Shown here in pieces: positions 1 to 12,304 of a stretch of 46,841 nt of DNA. The notes under the pieces are model-generated. The model did not search any database, had not been told where the DNA came from, and was given only the letters and a program-made list of their open reading frames with translations. How positions within the stretch are numbered: the stretch's first letter is position 1; each line of letters starts with the position of its first letter. Location of the stretch: contig JAMYHX010000339.1 of NCBI GenBank assembly GCA_025529335.1, positions 1-46,841 of the forward strand, read 5' to 3'. The DNA is from Rhizopus sp. PT2906. Taxonomy: Eukaryota; Mucoromycota; Mucoromycetes; Mucorales; Rhizopodaceae. The position numbers and the translations under genes were made by a program.

Positions 1-555
1 TCTGTGGCCATCAAAAGTCAAGCTGGTGGCCACTAATCTATCCCTTCTTATGTGCCTAGTGCCACAGAGATACGCTCTTCATGTCTTCCTGTTCCTTCTT
101 CTGGCGGGGTAGTCCATTGCCCCAGAAGCAAGGACATGAAGAAGACGTAGATGATAGAAACATGGTCCACTCTTCGTCTCGGCCTATTAAGAGACGCAAG
201 ACCCAGAGCGGCCATGTTTCTATCTACAAATAGATATTTTTTGGATATGGCTCTCTCTGTTTCTGCTTGCCTGATTCTCCTTCTCTCTCTTACTTCTTGA
301 CTGTCTGTTTGCCTGTTTGTTCGGCTGTCTGCTTGCCTGGCTGTCTCTTTGGCTGTCTCTCTGTCTCCCTTTCTCTCTCTGCCCGTCTCTTTGTCTCTGC
401 CTTTGCCTGCCTGACTGTCTCTCTCTCTCTATCGTTCTCTGTCATATATGGCGATAAATAAAAGGAAAGGTAACACTGCATAAAAAAGTCAAGATTATTA
501 CAGGTTCGCGTATATAAAAAGTAAAGATAAATGCTGTAATTGAATTAATAACGGA
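1..555 (+). repeat. Dispersed repeat, copy A (truncated by window edge)
   Basis: This is one of three copies of a repeat family (the others are at 13385-13735 and 14262-15469, both inverted relative to this one). Positions 76-228 keep an open frame ending in SGHVSIYK and stop, equivalent to the C-terminus of the 238-aa protein of the long copy. Positions 229-440 are pyrimidine-rich CTGTCT/CTCTCT low-complexity sequence. Positions 449-555 are a conserved tail containing AATAAA. Homology to the long copy ends near TAACGGA at about 555, which I take as the element's 3' end. The 5' end lies outside the window. The element class is not recognised. Confidence 0.75.
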
Positions 556-592
556 TTTTAAAAGTATTTCTTTTCTACGATTCGCAGATCAC

Positions 593-1303
593 ATGTTTTC
601 AAACATGGACAAGTTGCTCACTTTTTATGGCTTTAATACTGCTAAATATAGGTTTAATTTATACCAAGGCAAACAAAGAGCTCCCGAAATGATGGTCAAT
701 ATGCTATTTAACGGCGGTGCTAAATACAATAGGAAAAAGTGTTTTAAAAAGAAGAACAAAAAAGAAAAACGAAAAAACAAAAAAAAAGAAGCGATTGCAT
801 AAAAACGAAAAGAAGAAAGGAAAGAATAGGCAACAGCAATACAGAAAGTAAATCCATAACTACAGTTTTATGTGTTAGAATAAACCTACTCATTTTATGT
901 ACTTTACTAGGAGAAATAAATGGAAACCTTTGAAATTTAAAGAACACAGGTCCAAAGTTCCACTTGTTGTCCTTGAGAGTGATATGTTCGGGAAGGACAT
1001 AGTGAAATTGAAAGGCTTACGTTGCGGTGCTGCTGGTATCATGTGGCGCTGCTTGAAAAGAGAAAAGCTGCTGGTGACCTTCTTATTGTACCAATTGATG
1101 AATTCAAAACCTCAAGAAATTGTAGTTGGTATGTGGCTGATACTTTGGATAGTGTGAGTGGCGTCAAAAGCGATAGTGTACTTGTCTGTAAAACATGTAA
1201 TACATTATAGCAACGCGATGTCAACGCTGCAAAGAATATGATGAAAATCTCTATTGCAATCTGGAAAGGCTTGGGTTGGCCTGAAGTTTATTCCAGAGGT
1301 TAG
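593..1303 (+). pseudogene. Decayed Fanzor (eukaryotic TnpB-like RNA-guided nuclease), C-terminal half
   Basis: The family is the eukaryotic homologue of IS605/IS607 TnpB, an RNA-guided RuvC nuclease carried by transposons. Three frames must be joined. 593-802 reads TAKYRFNLYQGKQRAPEMM and ends in a Lys/Arg-rich stretch. 897-1080 holds the MFGKDIVKLKG block. 1060-1303 holds IDEFKTSRNC, then VCKTC, then QRDVNAAKNM, the RuvC-III motif with its catalytic Asp. A TAG (1207-1209) replaces the Trp expected before QRD. One zinc-finger Cys is lost in the first pair (CSWY), while the second pair (CKTC) is intact. The N-terminal half and RuvC-I are not visible. Frameshifts and stops make it non-functional. 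The family call rests on the motif order and I am fairly sure of it. Confidence 0.8.
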
Positions 1304-1542
1304 ACTCATATTTAATTCACATATCGCCATATTAAACACGGTTTTCCTTGAAAAAGGAATTTAGATTATTACAGGTAAAAGAAAAAAACTAACATCGTTT
1401 GAATTTAAAGTGTAAAAACTGTAAACTCAGGTCAGTTATCACTTACAAAAAATGTTTTTCTTTTGAATAAAGAATAGTAATTGTTGCTATTGACTCTTAT
1501 TGTTATTTTATACATTAAACATCAGCAACTAAACGGTGTAGA

Positions 1543-2580
1543 TTGATTGTGGATAAATGGATCAGTCTCAGTGAGAGAATCAGACTTTTGAATGACTTGA
1601 AGATCTGGAAGAGACCAGAAGAGGCGGTTTCCTTTTGGAAGGAAAGAAACCGCGCCTTGTCTGTAACAGATGGTGAGACCGTTGTGGCTGTTGAGGATGA
1701 AACTGAACAAGAATTGACGGAGAGGGTTAGCTGCGACGTCCAGCAACAGAGACGCTGGATTTGAACCATATGGATGTTACGAAGCGTTTCTTCAAGTACT
1801 GAACCTTTTGTTAATGAAGATCTTGCCAGATATCCAGAAAGATATTAGACTGAGATAGCCAAATAAAGCCGCTTTCGAAAAAATCCAAGGCAGACCAGAA
1901 GCCGCAATCTCACAATTAACTAACGGTGTCGTGCTTACATGGATTATGTATCTCTTTTGTTTATTCTCAGCTAATAGACGACGTCGGATTTATGCAGTCG
2001 TTATTCCTTATTATTTCTTTTTTCTTTTTTATAAACAAATGTTGTCTGTTGACTCTTCATCGCTTTACAACTATATATGCATAAATATCACACATATATT
2101 AGGGTCTCTGAAGTGACTAACGGTGATTTTGGAACGTCTCTGTTGGCAAGGTTTCCGGCAAATGCAGCAATGCTTCGTTGTGTAAGAATGTAATAAAACT
2201 TGCACAACTTGCACAGTAACGTGTGAGCACCAAGTTCGTGTTTTGTTTCCAGATCCACGGTACGTACACTATGATCACATAATATATCCCTGATAAATAC
2301 TAATGCTAACTTACTAGGATTTGATGTTGCTTTCTATATGGCAGATCTCAGCCACGAAGGCATCTATATCTTCACGGAGGTAGCCAAGGCGGGGTTTCCT
2401 CGCTCCATTACAGAACTAGCTCAGTTCATCAGCATGAGGACAATCAATCAGCTTTTGCAAGTTAGCCAGTGCTTTTGGGAGCATTGCTACTTGCAAAAGT
2501 AGTGTCCTGACTTATGGGATAAGATGGTTCAAGAGGTGGATCATGGTGCCTTGAACTCTACTAAAAAACCACAAGCATAG
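1543..2580 (+). pseudogene. Decayed multi-exon gene, unassigned
   Basis: Protein-like frames run through this stretch but need frameshifts and stops. 1543-1740 reads WISLSERIRLLNDLKIWKRP. About 1750-1930 reads FEPYGCYEAFLQVLNLLL, then a stop, then further open frame. About 2316-2490 reads EGIYIFTEVAKAGFPRSI and ends at a stop. A good GT-AG intron (about 2260-2315, branch-like CTAAC and TACTAG acceptor) joins ...FQIHG to FDVAFYMADL in phase. The layout recalls a large lineage-specific Mucorales family of unknown function often found near transposons; that link is from memory and unverified. It is certainly not an intact gene. Confidence 0.45.
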
Positions 2581-3383
2581 TGACGTCTGTCCTTGCCCAA
2601 TAAACTTTTAATAAAGATGTACTTTTTTTAAAAAAATAAAATAAAATACTTTAAACATTCAAGCATGTAGCATGAGTTATTAAGCATTGAAAGAGAGAAA
2701 GTCTTTAGGACAGTAAAGTTTTTCAATAGGAAGGCATTAGTATAAGTAAAATTGCCTCCATAGCATTGGAAAATAAGAGTCTGCATGATGTTAAATTTTC
2801 CTTATAAGTTGAACTCTCTCTCTTTGAAATTAGAGGACAATCGCCATTTTGGAGACAAATTTCTCTTTACAGCTAAAAAAAGATACAAAGAGACATGGCT
2901 AAAAGTTTATTGAGATCCAGAGCTAAGAATGATAAGAACAACTTGAGAAGCATTTAGAATATTTTTCTTATCAACAAATCAGAGATTTCATTATTCCCAT
3001 TTTTTAATATGATTGATCGTATTGTTTGATCTAAACTTTAATAGTGAAACCATTAATTTGTGTAAGCCTATTTACTTTTATCCGTTCCAATATTTATCAC
3101 AAGACACTCCTTCTTTTATCAACAATGCGATCAATTTAGTAAATACAGCATATCGTCATTTATCTAAGCATAGACACAATCAGTTGCCATCTTTACTTTC
3201 TTTTTTTGGATGTACAACTGTGTGTCTTGTTTGATGGAATAAAGCTGAATAATACTGAATCTTTATCAGACAGATCTGTTGGCAGGACAACAAGCAAAGA
3301 ATCTCCACAATTTCTATGTACTACAGAGATAAGATATGTGTAAAGTTTATTTCTAAAAAAGGTAATCAACAAAAAAAAAAGAC
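2581..3383. other. Intergenic, AT-rich
   Basis: I see no convincing gene here. The right end is the 3' flank of pyruvate carboxylase. Short frames (for example 3013-3234) lack any recognisable motif. Confidence 0.5.
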
Positions 3384-6300
3384 CTAAGCATCCTTGATAA
3401 TCTTTGCAACGAGATCACCAGCTGATAGCGAATCACCCTCGTTCACGGCTACACGTTCAACTTTACCAGCAACAGGAGAAGTGACAACAGTCTCCATTTT
3501 CATTGCTGAGAGCACAGCCAAGGGATCGCCTGCCTTGACATGACTTCCTTCCTTAGCACGGATTTCAACGACAACACCAGACATGGGGGCACCAATATCA
3601 CCAGGATTAGAGGCGCTAGCCTTTTCACGAGTGACAATCTCGACGGCAGAGTTACGATCGACGATACCGACGACACGAGCCTCACCATTGAGTTCAAAGT
3701 AGACATCACGCTTACCGTCGTTGTTGAGAGGACCTACAGCCAAGAGCTTGATGATCAAGGTCTTGCCTTCTTCAATCTCTACATGGAACTCTTCGTTGAT
3801 CTCGGGCTTGCACAAGAAGTAACGTGTGGGCAGGACAGAGAGATCACCGTACTGGTTGACTGTATCCTTGTATTCGGCAAAGACCTTGGGGTACAATGCA
3901 GCAGAGATCACATCGTAATCACGGATGCTTGAACCGTACTTCTCAACAAGTTCTTCCTTGAGCTTGGCCATGTCGAGAGGAGGCAAAGTGGCACCAGGTC
4001 GGCCGTCGAGGCGAGGCAAGTCGCGGATGATGTTTGTGCGTAAGGGTTCAGGGAATCCGCCATAAGGTTGACCGAGATAACCTTGGAAGAATTCGACGAC
4101 AGAGGTGGGGAAGGAAAGAGAAGAGGCGCGTTCTTCAACTTCCTTGGCAGTCAAGTTGTTGGATACCATGAACTGAGCGAGATCACCAACGACCTTGGAA
4201 GAAGGAGTCACCTTGACGAGATCACCACAGAGTGCATTAGCCTCTGTGTAGGCCTTCTTGATCTGTTTCCATTGAGTGCCCAAACCGAGTTGAGCAGCTT
4301 GGAACATCAAGTTGGTGTATTGACCACCAGGCATTTCATGATCATAGACACCAGAGTCGGCAGAACGCACGTTGGCTTCAAAGCAAGAGTACAACAGACG
4401 GCATTGTTCCCAATATGAGTTGATGGCATGTACGTCCTCCATGCGAATACCTGTGCCCAAATGAGTTTGTTCCAAACCGGCGACGAGTGCACCCATGGCA
4501 GGCTGTGAGGTGGTGCCTGACATGGCGTCAATAGCAACATCGACAATATCAGCGCCTGCAGCAGCAGCAGCCATCATACTTGCGACACCTGTACCGGCTG
4601 TATCATGTGTGTGGACATGGATAGGTAAGTCAGGGAATTTGGCACGAATGCTAGAGATCAACAGCTTGGCAGCTTCAGGCTTCAACAGACCAGCCATGTC
4701 CTTGATACCCAAGATATGAATACCTTCCTTCACAAGTGTTTCGGTCAAATCGAGATAGTACTTGAGATCATACTTTTTACGGTTGGGATTGGATACATCA
4801 CCAGTATAACAGATGGTGGCTTCCACAACACCACCTGCCTTCTTGACAGCATCGATACCCAATCTCATGTTTTCGACATAGTTCAATGAATCAAAGATAC
4901 GGAAGACGTCCATACCACACTTGACTGCCTTGTCACAGAATTCGTAAACGACATTGTCTGGGTAAGAGGTGTATCCGACTGCATTGGCACCACGCAAGAG
5001 CATCTGGAAAGGAATGTTGGGCACCAACTTACGAAGAGCAGCTAATCTGTCCCAAGGATCTTCATGAAGGAAACGCATGGCCACATCAAAGGTTGCACCA
5101 CCCCAGCATTCGAGTGAGAAGGCGTTGGCCAAAGCGTGAGAGGTAGCAGGAGCGATTCTTAAGAGATCTGTAGAAAATGAATTTCATGTGTCTTTCATTG
5201 TTCTTTTTTACTTACCGATCGTTCTTACACGGGTTGCCAATAAACTTTGATGAGCATCTCTCCAGGTTGTATCCGTAATGAGCACACCAGGATAAGCACG
5301 GACAGCCTTGGCGAAGGCTTCAGGGCCTTGTTCCACAATGATCTTTCTCCAACCTTCTGTCGCAGGAGCGGACACATCGACCGTCTTATCACTTCCACTC
5401 TCACGCAACACAGGCACTTCGATTTCCTGTTTGAACGAAGGTTCGCCGATCTGCCCCTTGATCTGAGACCCATTGACGACGATATCACCGAGGTAACCGA
5501 GGAGACGCTGAGCACGGTTCTGGAACTGAACGAGACGGAAAAGGTCGGGAGTATCATCAATGAAGGTGGTCCAGCAGTTACCGTTGATAAATGTATCATG
5601 AGTGAGCAAACGTTGCAAGAAGGGGATATTGGTCTTGACACCACGAATTCTGAATTCAACAAGGGCTCTCACAATCTTGCGACGTGCCACTTCATAAGTA
5701 GATCCCGAGCAGGAGACCTTGACCAATAACGAATCATAATGTGGGGTGATGATAGCACCTGCGTACCCGGCACCACCGTCCAGACGGACACCGTTACCAC
5801 CAGAGGAACGGTAGACTTCGATCTTGCCTGTGTCCGGTTGGAAGTTCTTCTCGGGGTCTTCTGTCGTCACACGGCACTGGATCGCGAACCCACGTTGGCG
5901 AATACGTTGTTGAGTGAGGCCGAGTTGAGGCAAGAGAGCACCAGCAGCGATCTGGATCTGAGCTGCGACGATATCGATACCTGTGATCTCTTCGGTAATC
6001 GTGTGTTCGACTTGGATACGAGGGTTGATTTCGATAAAGTAGTATCTGTTTTGGTTGTCGACAAGGAATTCAGCTGTACCCGCATTCTTGTACTTGACAG
6101 CCTTGGCAATCTTGATTGCATCGTTGAGGATTGCTTCACGCACCTTGTTATCGAGGTTCTTGGCAGGTGCAATCTCGACCACCTTTTGGTGTCGTCGTTG
6201 GACAGAGCAGTCTCGTTCAAACAAGTGGACGACGTTACCAGCACGATCAGCCAATAATTGGACTTCAATGTGTCTTGGCTTATCAAGGAATCGCTCGATG

Positions 6301-7132
6301 AACACAGTGCCGTCACCAAAGGCAGCCAACGCTTCAGATTTCGCACGGCTAAAGGCATCTTCCAGACTAGCTTCATCACGTACCACACGCATACCACGTC
6401 CACCACCACCCATGGCAGCCTTGATGATGATCGGGAACCCGTGTTCCTTGATGAAGGCTTGTGCTTGGCTGTATTCACTCACTGGACCAGGTGTACCAGG
6501 TACAACGGGAACCCCACAGTTCATGGCTATATAAATTAGATCCCAGCCTATGTTTCTTATCTCCCCCACTTACCAATCGTTCTGGCTTTTGTTTTATCGC
6601 CTAAACTTTCAATGACATCAGGTGAAGGACCAATGAAAGTGATTCCCGCCGCTTCAACTTTTCTGGCAAACTCAGCATTTTCAGACAGAAAACCATAACC
6701 AGGATGAATCATACTGACTCCACGTTCTTTGGCAATCTTTACAATCTCGTCTTGCGCCAGGTAGGCAGCTACTGGTGTGTATTGACCCACACGGCCAAGT
6801 TGGTATGACTCATCAGCCTAAACAGAGCGTATTAGTTTCTTTTTCCTTTTTTTTATGTTTTTTTTCTTTACTTTGTATCTGTGCATTGATAATCTATCTT
6901 CATGAGAGAAGATAGCCACTGTCTTCATTGAGAGTTCATGGGCAGTACGAAAGACACGGATGGCAATTTCCTAAGGAGGGGGGACATTTTAGTAAGATAA
7001 CATCAATGTATACGCGCGCGTCTTGTCACTTACACCACGATTAGCCACCAACAGCTTTCGCAGGTTACCCATCACTTCACTATTTCTGCGAATGGTATCG
7101 ACTGAATGTTCACGAGCAGGAGCACTTGGCAT
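3384..7132 (-). CDS. PYC1: Pyruvate carboxylase (biotin enzyme)
   Basis: It carboxylates pyruvate to oxaloacetate with ATP and bicarbonate (anaplerosis). Five exons join in phase: 7034-7132, 6872-6970, 6574-6817, 5216-6526 and 3384-5167. They encode 1178 aa, the usual length for fungal enzymes. Domain order is biotin carboxylase (KLLVANRGEIAIR near 26-38; ATP-grasp Gly loop GGGGRGM near 187), carboxyltransferase (metal-site HVHTHDTAGTG; TTSQPAMGA) and C-terminal biotinyl domain with AMKME, biotin Lys at about 1141. I chose the MPSAPAREHS start (7132) because the longer frame upstream is a hydrophobic run encoded by a pyrimidine tract. There is no mitochondrial presequence, so a cytosolic location is expected. 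Introns 1-4 are short, with GTAAG-type donors. Confidence 0.97.
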
Positions 7133-7358
7133 TTGTTTAATAATAATAAAAAAAAAAGGGAAAAAGAACGAAAGAAGAAAGAAAGAGAGAGAGAAAGTCA
7201 ACCTTTTTATTATTTATATTTTTGCCTGAGAAAAAAAAAAAAAAAAAGCTGGTGTTTCCCGGAATAATTCATGCCTCGTTTCATGTGTCATCATATGTGT
7301 ACTACAACCACTGAATTGAAATACCGAATTGATAGTAATCAGTAAATCTGTTTGAACT
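7133..7358 (-). promoter_or_regulatory. PYC upstream region with pyrimidine tract
   Basis: The 226 bp between the PYC start and the end of the KAR9-like gene is strongly strand-asymmetric. The PYC coding strand reads as C/T-rich just before the ATG (complement of the A/G run at 7139-7198), a common 5'-leader feature in fungal housekeeping genes. No clear TATA box was picked out. Confidence 0.4.
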
Positions 7359-9254
7359 TTAGTTACCCATCAAGTTCATGTGTTCCAATAAAAAGATTTC
7401 TAAATCTTGCCAACCACCGCCAACTCTAATCAACACTTTATTCTTCTTATTTCTATATGCCATCAATTTACAAGTGTAGACTTTTTTGCCTCCACCAAGA
7501 GAAGGTAAGAGTTCATTGCCAAAGTAATATTTTCCTTGTCCTTGTGGTGATTTTTGACAGTGTATAGTGACTGGACTAGAATTGATAATGGTAGATATCT
7601 GTACATCTAATTCATCTTTGGGGTCTGGTTTATAGTATGATTTGCTTCTATTGGATTCAGTTAATATCTTTTTATTCGATCTTGAATCTTCTACTACTAC
7701 TTTTCTTGTCATCACTGATTTTGGTCTTGGTATCTCATGTGGGGTTTTAGGTCTAGGTATCAGACTAGGTGTCACCGCTCGTCGCATCGTCATCATACTC
7801 TGTGGTCTGGGCGGTGATCTATTATCTTCACGATAACGACTACTTAATGTAGCACTTTGATTAGGTGTCGCACTTCTTTTAACTGTTGTTGTTTCATAAT
7901 TATATTTATTTGGTGTCGCACTTCTTTCGATAGGTGTCGCACTTCTCTCGACCTTGGTCGTTCTATCAACAAGCCATTTATCTCTTCTTTCAAACTTGTT
8001 CGGTGTACCAACTCTTTCCAACTTGCTCGGCGTACCACCTCTTTCAAACTTGCTAGGCGTGCCACTTCGTTCCATCAGTTTCGGTGTTCCACTTCGCTCG
8101 GGTGTGAACAGAGGACTCCTGGATCGAATATAGAAATCAGGTTCAGGGCTCTTGAACGAACTGGATTCTGCACTCAGTCTTGAGCACGACCTTGCCGGAC
8201 TCATCGGACGATCCCAAAAGAGGTCTCGTTTTCGTAGTTGGTCCATCGTCATCTTGAGCTGATCCCAGCGGTGGATCATGGCCTCATGTCGCTTAATCGT
8301 GACCGAGTCCTTGGAGACTCTGGCTGCGATACCATTTCCGAGCATAGTCAGCATCTTATCGATCGAAGGTGTGTAGTATTTGAACTTGGCTTCAAAGTTT
8401 TTCTCGAGTGAACGCAGCTTGTCCGTACTCGAAGACGAGTTACTGTCATTAGACGATGTCGAACAGGTCGATTGAGGGGTTCGAGTGATAAAATGGTAGC
8501 ATTGAGCCACCGTCTTTTCTAGGCCATTCATCATATCTTCCACCTGATCAGCCACCTGCTTGAACACGGCCAACCAACGGTCTTCCTTGAGCTCCATCTT
8601 GAGATCATCGATTTCCAGGCGCAAGTTTTCCCATTTCTCTTGAATCATGGCGTTCTTTCTGACCAAGTTCTCGTCCGTATAGGTCTGGTGATACACTTGT
8701 TCGACTTGACTAAAGAGAGGACCGACTTGATTATCAATTTCGATCAACAGGGTCTCGAGGGTATAGCCCTTTTGTCTTTGTTCTTGAAACTGAAAGATGA
8801 GAAGCGAGAGTTGGTCGATGCTCAAGAGGATCGATTCCATCCGCTGCTGCAATTCAAATTTCGAACTGAGGTCAAGCTGGAGCTCCTTGATGGATTTTAT
8901 AAAGTGTTGAAGGCCAGAGTGTTCTGATTGTATCTTGACACACTCGAGTCGATAACCTGGAATGATCTCGTTTAATTCGATCAATAGTTCAATCACATTG
9001 GAAATTTCTTCCAGTTTGGCTTCTACAGGTTCAATACTCTTTACAGAATCATTTTCTAATTTTACATTCTCTTCTACTTCAAATGCCAACACATGTCCAA
9101 TTTGAATCACTTCTAGAATCTTCTCGAGGGCCTTTTCATATCTATTCTTTTGTTCTTCTTGGTCGTTTATTTCAAATATTCTTTTTATTTCCTCTTCACT
9201 AGGTACACTGACTTGATTTAACTTTAAATAAAACTGGTCTTCTTCAGGTGTCAT
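7359..9254 (-). CDS. KAR9-like microtubule plus-end protein with GAS2/GAR domain
   Basis: This single-exon gene of 631 aa has a helical, acidic N-terminal half (about 1-345). A basic Ser/Pro-rich middle follows (350-510), with tandem units of the type GTPxKxER (about 388-423) and SATPxK repeats (438-465). It contains SLIP (497-500), which fits the SxIP motif that binds EB1/Bim1. The C-terminus (about 555-625) has YYFGNELLPSLGGGKK and KVLIRVGGGWQDLEIFL, the signature of a GAS2-related (GAR) microtubule-binding domain. Family knowledge: Kar9 links Bim1 to myosin V for spindle and nuclear positioning. Assignment to that role is inference from architecture. It follows PYC tail-to-head on the same strand with 226 bp between them. 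Confidence 0.75.
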   Translation of the reverse strand: MTPEEDQFYLKLNQVSVPSEEEIKRIFEINDQEEQKNRYEKALEKILEVIQIGHVLAFEVEENVKLENDSVKSIEPVEAKLEEISNVIELLIELNEIIPGYRLECVKIQSEHSGLQHFIKSIKELQLDLSSKFELQQRMESILLSIDQLSLLIFQFQEQRQKGYTLETLLIEIDNQVGPLFSQVEQVYHQTYTDENLVRKNAMIQEKWENLRLEIDDLKMELKEDRWLAVFKQVADQVEDMMNGLEKTVAQCYHFITRTPQSTCSTSSNDSNSSSSTDKLRSLEKNFEAKFKYYTPSIDKMLTMLGNGIAARVSKDSVTIKRHEAMIHRWDQLKMTMDQLRKRDLFWDRPMSPARSCSRLSAESSSFKSPEPDFYIRSRSPLFTPERSGTPKLMERSGTPSKFERGGTPSKLERVGTPNKFERRDKWLVDRTTKVERSATPIERSATPNKYNYETTTVKRSATPNQSATLSSRYREDNRSPPRPQSMMTMRRAVTPSLIPRPKTPHEIPRPKSVMTRKVVVEDSRSNKKILTESNRSKSYYKPDPKDELDVQISTIINSSPVTIHCQKSPQGQGKYYFGNELLPSLGGGKKVYTCKLMAYRNKKNKVLIRVGGGWQDLEIFLLEHMNLMGN

Positions 9255-12200
9255 CTAATCATACCCTTAATATTTGTTTATTTGTTTTTGTCTCTTTTAT
9301 ACCTTTAGGGTATTTGTACTTTGGGTATCAAAATGGGGGTGTATATATGTTTCTTCTTTTTTTAAAAAGAATAAAGAAGAAGAAGAAAAGAGAAAGAAAA
9401 AAAAGGGGGAAGAATTATTAAGACAGTGAAAGAGAGACAAAGACAGACAGAGAGAGAAAAAGAGAAAAAAAAAATCGGACGTTAAATTTAGATGTGTAAT
9501 GTGATTGGTTAAAATGATATCATATAAAAAATATACACACTTGAAACACTTTATGCTCCTGTGTAAGCGACTTTTTTTTTATTTATGCACATATTTTTTC
9601 CCTCTCTTTCTCTCTTTGCAGCTTACAAGTTGTTTTACTTTAAAGTCAGATGATGACGTTTTCTCTCATAGTTTGAGGTTGTTTTTCTAAAGTGTGTGTG
9701 TGTGTTTAGGCTGTCAACTTGATTGTAGTAAGAGAGAAAATGGTATAAAGAATATATATAAAAAAATGTAAGGGGGAAGTTTCATTATTACCCCAAAAAA
9801 AAGGGGGTAAGAATAAACACGGCCAGTTTAACTCTAAATTCAATTCTCTCTGTTTCTCTGTCTCTCTCCCTTAAAGATAATTTTGACGCATGAAAAAAAA
9901 AAAAAAGGTTCATGTGGCGGACTTTATCGAAGCAGCGGGTATTAAAAGCGTACATCTTCATGCTTCAAATGGAAACATATTAAAAAGAGACTGTCAAGGG
10001 GAAGAATTATATAAAGGAGGATGAGCTACATTCATAAAGACGAAAAATGAACGAGTTAGTTAAGTTGTTTGAGTAGAAAGGGGATATACTTTTAAACTTA
10101 CACACATTCGAATTATCTTTTGACACACTCTTAAACTTTAATTTCAAAGTCGAATAACGACGGAACCGTTATGTTTATACTAGATTGTTTCAATCAAGGA
10201 TTAGACCTGATGAGTGTCAAGCATACTAAAAATACAATTCAGCAGGTGAATGTCAAGTTTTCTTGAATAGTCTGTGGTGCCTGGTTTCCAGTTTGATGGT
10301 TTAAAATTGTTATGCCACTTAATTGTCCTCCGGCTTACAAACCTACAATCGTGAACGTCATTTTTTGGTCGCCCAAAGACCTTCTTCCACACAGTAAATT
10401 ACGTCTCTTCATTTACCGCCTTCACTTCATCACATGATAGCAAAGAAAGATAATTGAGTGTTGGCCCTTATTCTTGGTCAAAAATAATGTAATTTTAATA
10501 TGACCATTTTTAAAATGAACAAGCTAATATCAATACGTAGAATATCATTCGTTCATGTGGACGAAGCTTGTTCTTAATTTTAAATAGTAACAGTTGGTAA
10601 TAAATGTATATTCATCTTTATCTTCAGTCTTTATGTTGTCGAGTTCTCTCGCCAAAGAATCTAAGGTCAGATTGGTCTAAACTTTAGACTATAGAACTCA
10701 TTCTTAGAAGTTTGTCAAATCAGCGTTATTTTAAGTCGATGTGATATACCAATTACAAAAACTTATGACGCCGTATGCGAATTTCAGAAAATTTGACGGG
10801 CGTATAGGCACTGGATGCTTTTTTTTTTTTTCCTGCTATCAAGTTGACATTGCAGTGAGAGTAGAAAAAGGAAGAAATCTAAAGTGAACACACTTTGACG
10901 ATAACTCTTTTCTTTCCTTATAAAGCATATTTACTGTGACATGCTGTTTACATGAAGCTTTGGTTCATTTAAAGATTGTTGAAGAATTTCTAAATGCCAA
11001 CCATAGATGAAGACGAGAAAAAAAAAGAAAGGAGAATCTGGACGTGACACTAAACAAGTAAATTCCAACAAAGGAAACTGGTCTTGGCAAGTTGTAATTG
11101 GCTTTCTTTGTTGATCGCGACTCATTATTAAAAGCAATTGTATCATATTAGACTTCTTTTGACAATAGAATTCTTAGTTACGTGTCTATGAAAGCCTGCT
11201 TTTAGATTGACATATATTGATGTAGGAAGTGAGTTTTTCATGTACGCTTAACTCGCACCTATTCTTAATTGAGACAAACCCATATAATCTCGCCACTTTT
11301 TTTTAATTGAAAAGCGTGTGTTGTTCTATTTCAATGGGTGTAGCAATGAGCACCGTACACTTGATGAGCTGACAATTCTGTGTACAAGCTGTATTATAAA
11401 ACTCATTACTTTCTGGAAAAGGTGTACCTTGATCACACATTTGTACAACTGGGATCCAAATGGAATGAAGCGCGCGTTGTTTTGTACAAACTTTTTGATT
11501 TCATGTGTAATCAACTTGATGTCCTTAGCAGCATTCTATGGGTACCTTTATTTATAGTTGATAAGCTCTCGACCAATTTGAATGCAATGCTGCCAGAGGC
11601 TTGTTTATATTATTTTATCTATGGTTAAGATAGATACTTGAGGGCAATATATGATTATAGAGGGCCATCGGAACATGAAAGCATAAAAGAGAGCAACGAG
11701 GTTAGCCTCCTAATCTATCCGTCATCGGGTTAAAGAGGGGGAGAAAAGCAGATGAAGGTCCGCCAAACTAAAAGTCTTTTTGAAAATAGATATATCATGA
11801 GCATAAGTTATGTCTAGTTTAGTACATGCTTTCTTTATTCTTTTGTATAGAAAATTCCCCCTTTTTTTGTTTATTCAAAGGTATTTTAATTGTCAATGAA
11901 AAAAAGTCAATCGGATGAAAGGGAATACATCAAATGTTGAAATTTAATTTTCTATTTTTGGAAAATTCACAAGTACAGTGCTCCAAGGCGGTGAATTTCT
12001 TCTCACACTAAAGCACATTGACATATTCTTTGTCACATTTTATTTCAATAGTCATCCTTTGTATAAGTTCAGAAAAAGGCGAACCATCAACTCTGTAATC
12101 CTTTCCTTTCCCCATATTTCATTCATTGTGCCGAGTTCTGAATTTACTCGCTTACAAGTGCTTTATTTGATTGAAATGAAGCTTATGACTTTCTTATTTA

Positions 12201-12304
12201 AAATCGTTAATATAGGTGAATTAACAAATACATCTTCTTTAACCTTCTTTATTGCTATTCCTGTAATTGGTTTTACTTTAAAGGAGGGGAAACAACTCTT
12301 ATTT
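9255..12304. other. Long intergenic region, no gene recognised
   Basis: 9360-9475 is a purine-rich tract lying upstream of the KAR9-like start. The rest is AT-rich and shows only short frames without motifs (10201-10392, 10931-11146, 11318-11628, 11978-12340). No tRNA was recognised. It probably contains old transposon debris, since a Tc1/mariner relic begins just to the right. Confidence 0.5.

Noticed and set aside
267..481. Open frames on both strands rich in Cys/Leu/Ser or Arg/Glu
   Set aside because: They are translations of the CTGTCT/CTCTCT low-complexity tail of the repeat; the same happens at 14305-14835.
3540..6539. Long frames antisense or out of frame within pyruvate carboxylase (for example 3540-3932, 5739-6257, 5867-6478)
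   Set aside because: They are shadows caused by codon bias of a strongly conserved gene; they show no own motifs or splice structure.
11326..11514. FVQNNAR on the minus strand as the second Asp motif of a Tc1 transposase
   Set aside because: It lies ~800 bp beyond the last recognisable transposase block and lacks the following conserved residues (PIHT-like).
11690..11750. Possible tRNA-like segment
   Set aside because: I could not form an acceptor stem or a TTCRA loop; no tRNA was recognised anywhere in the window.
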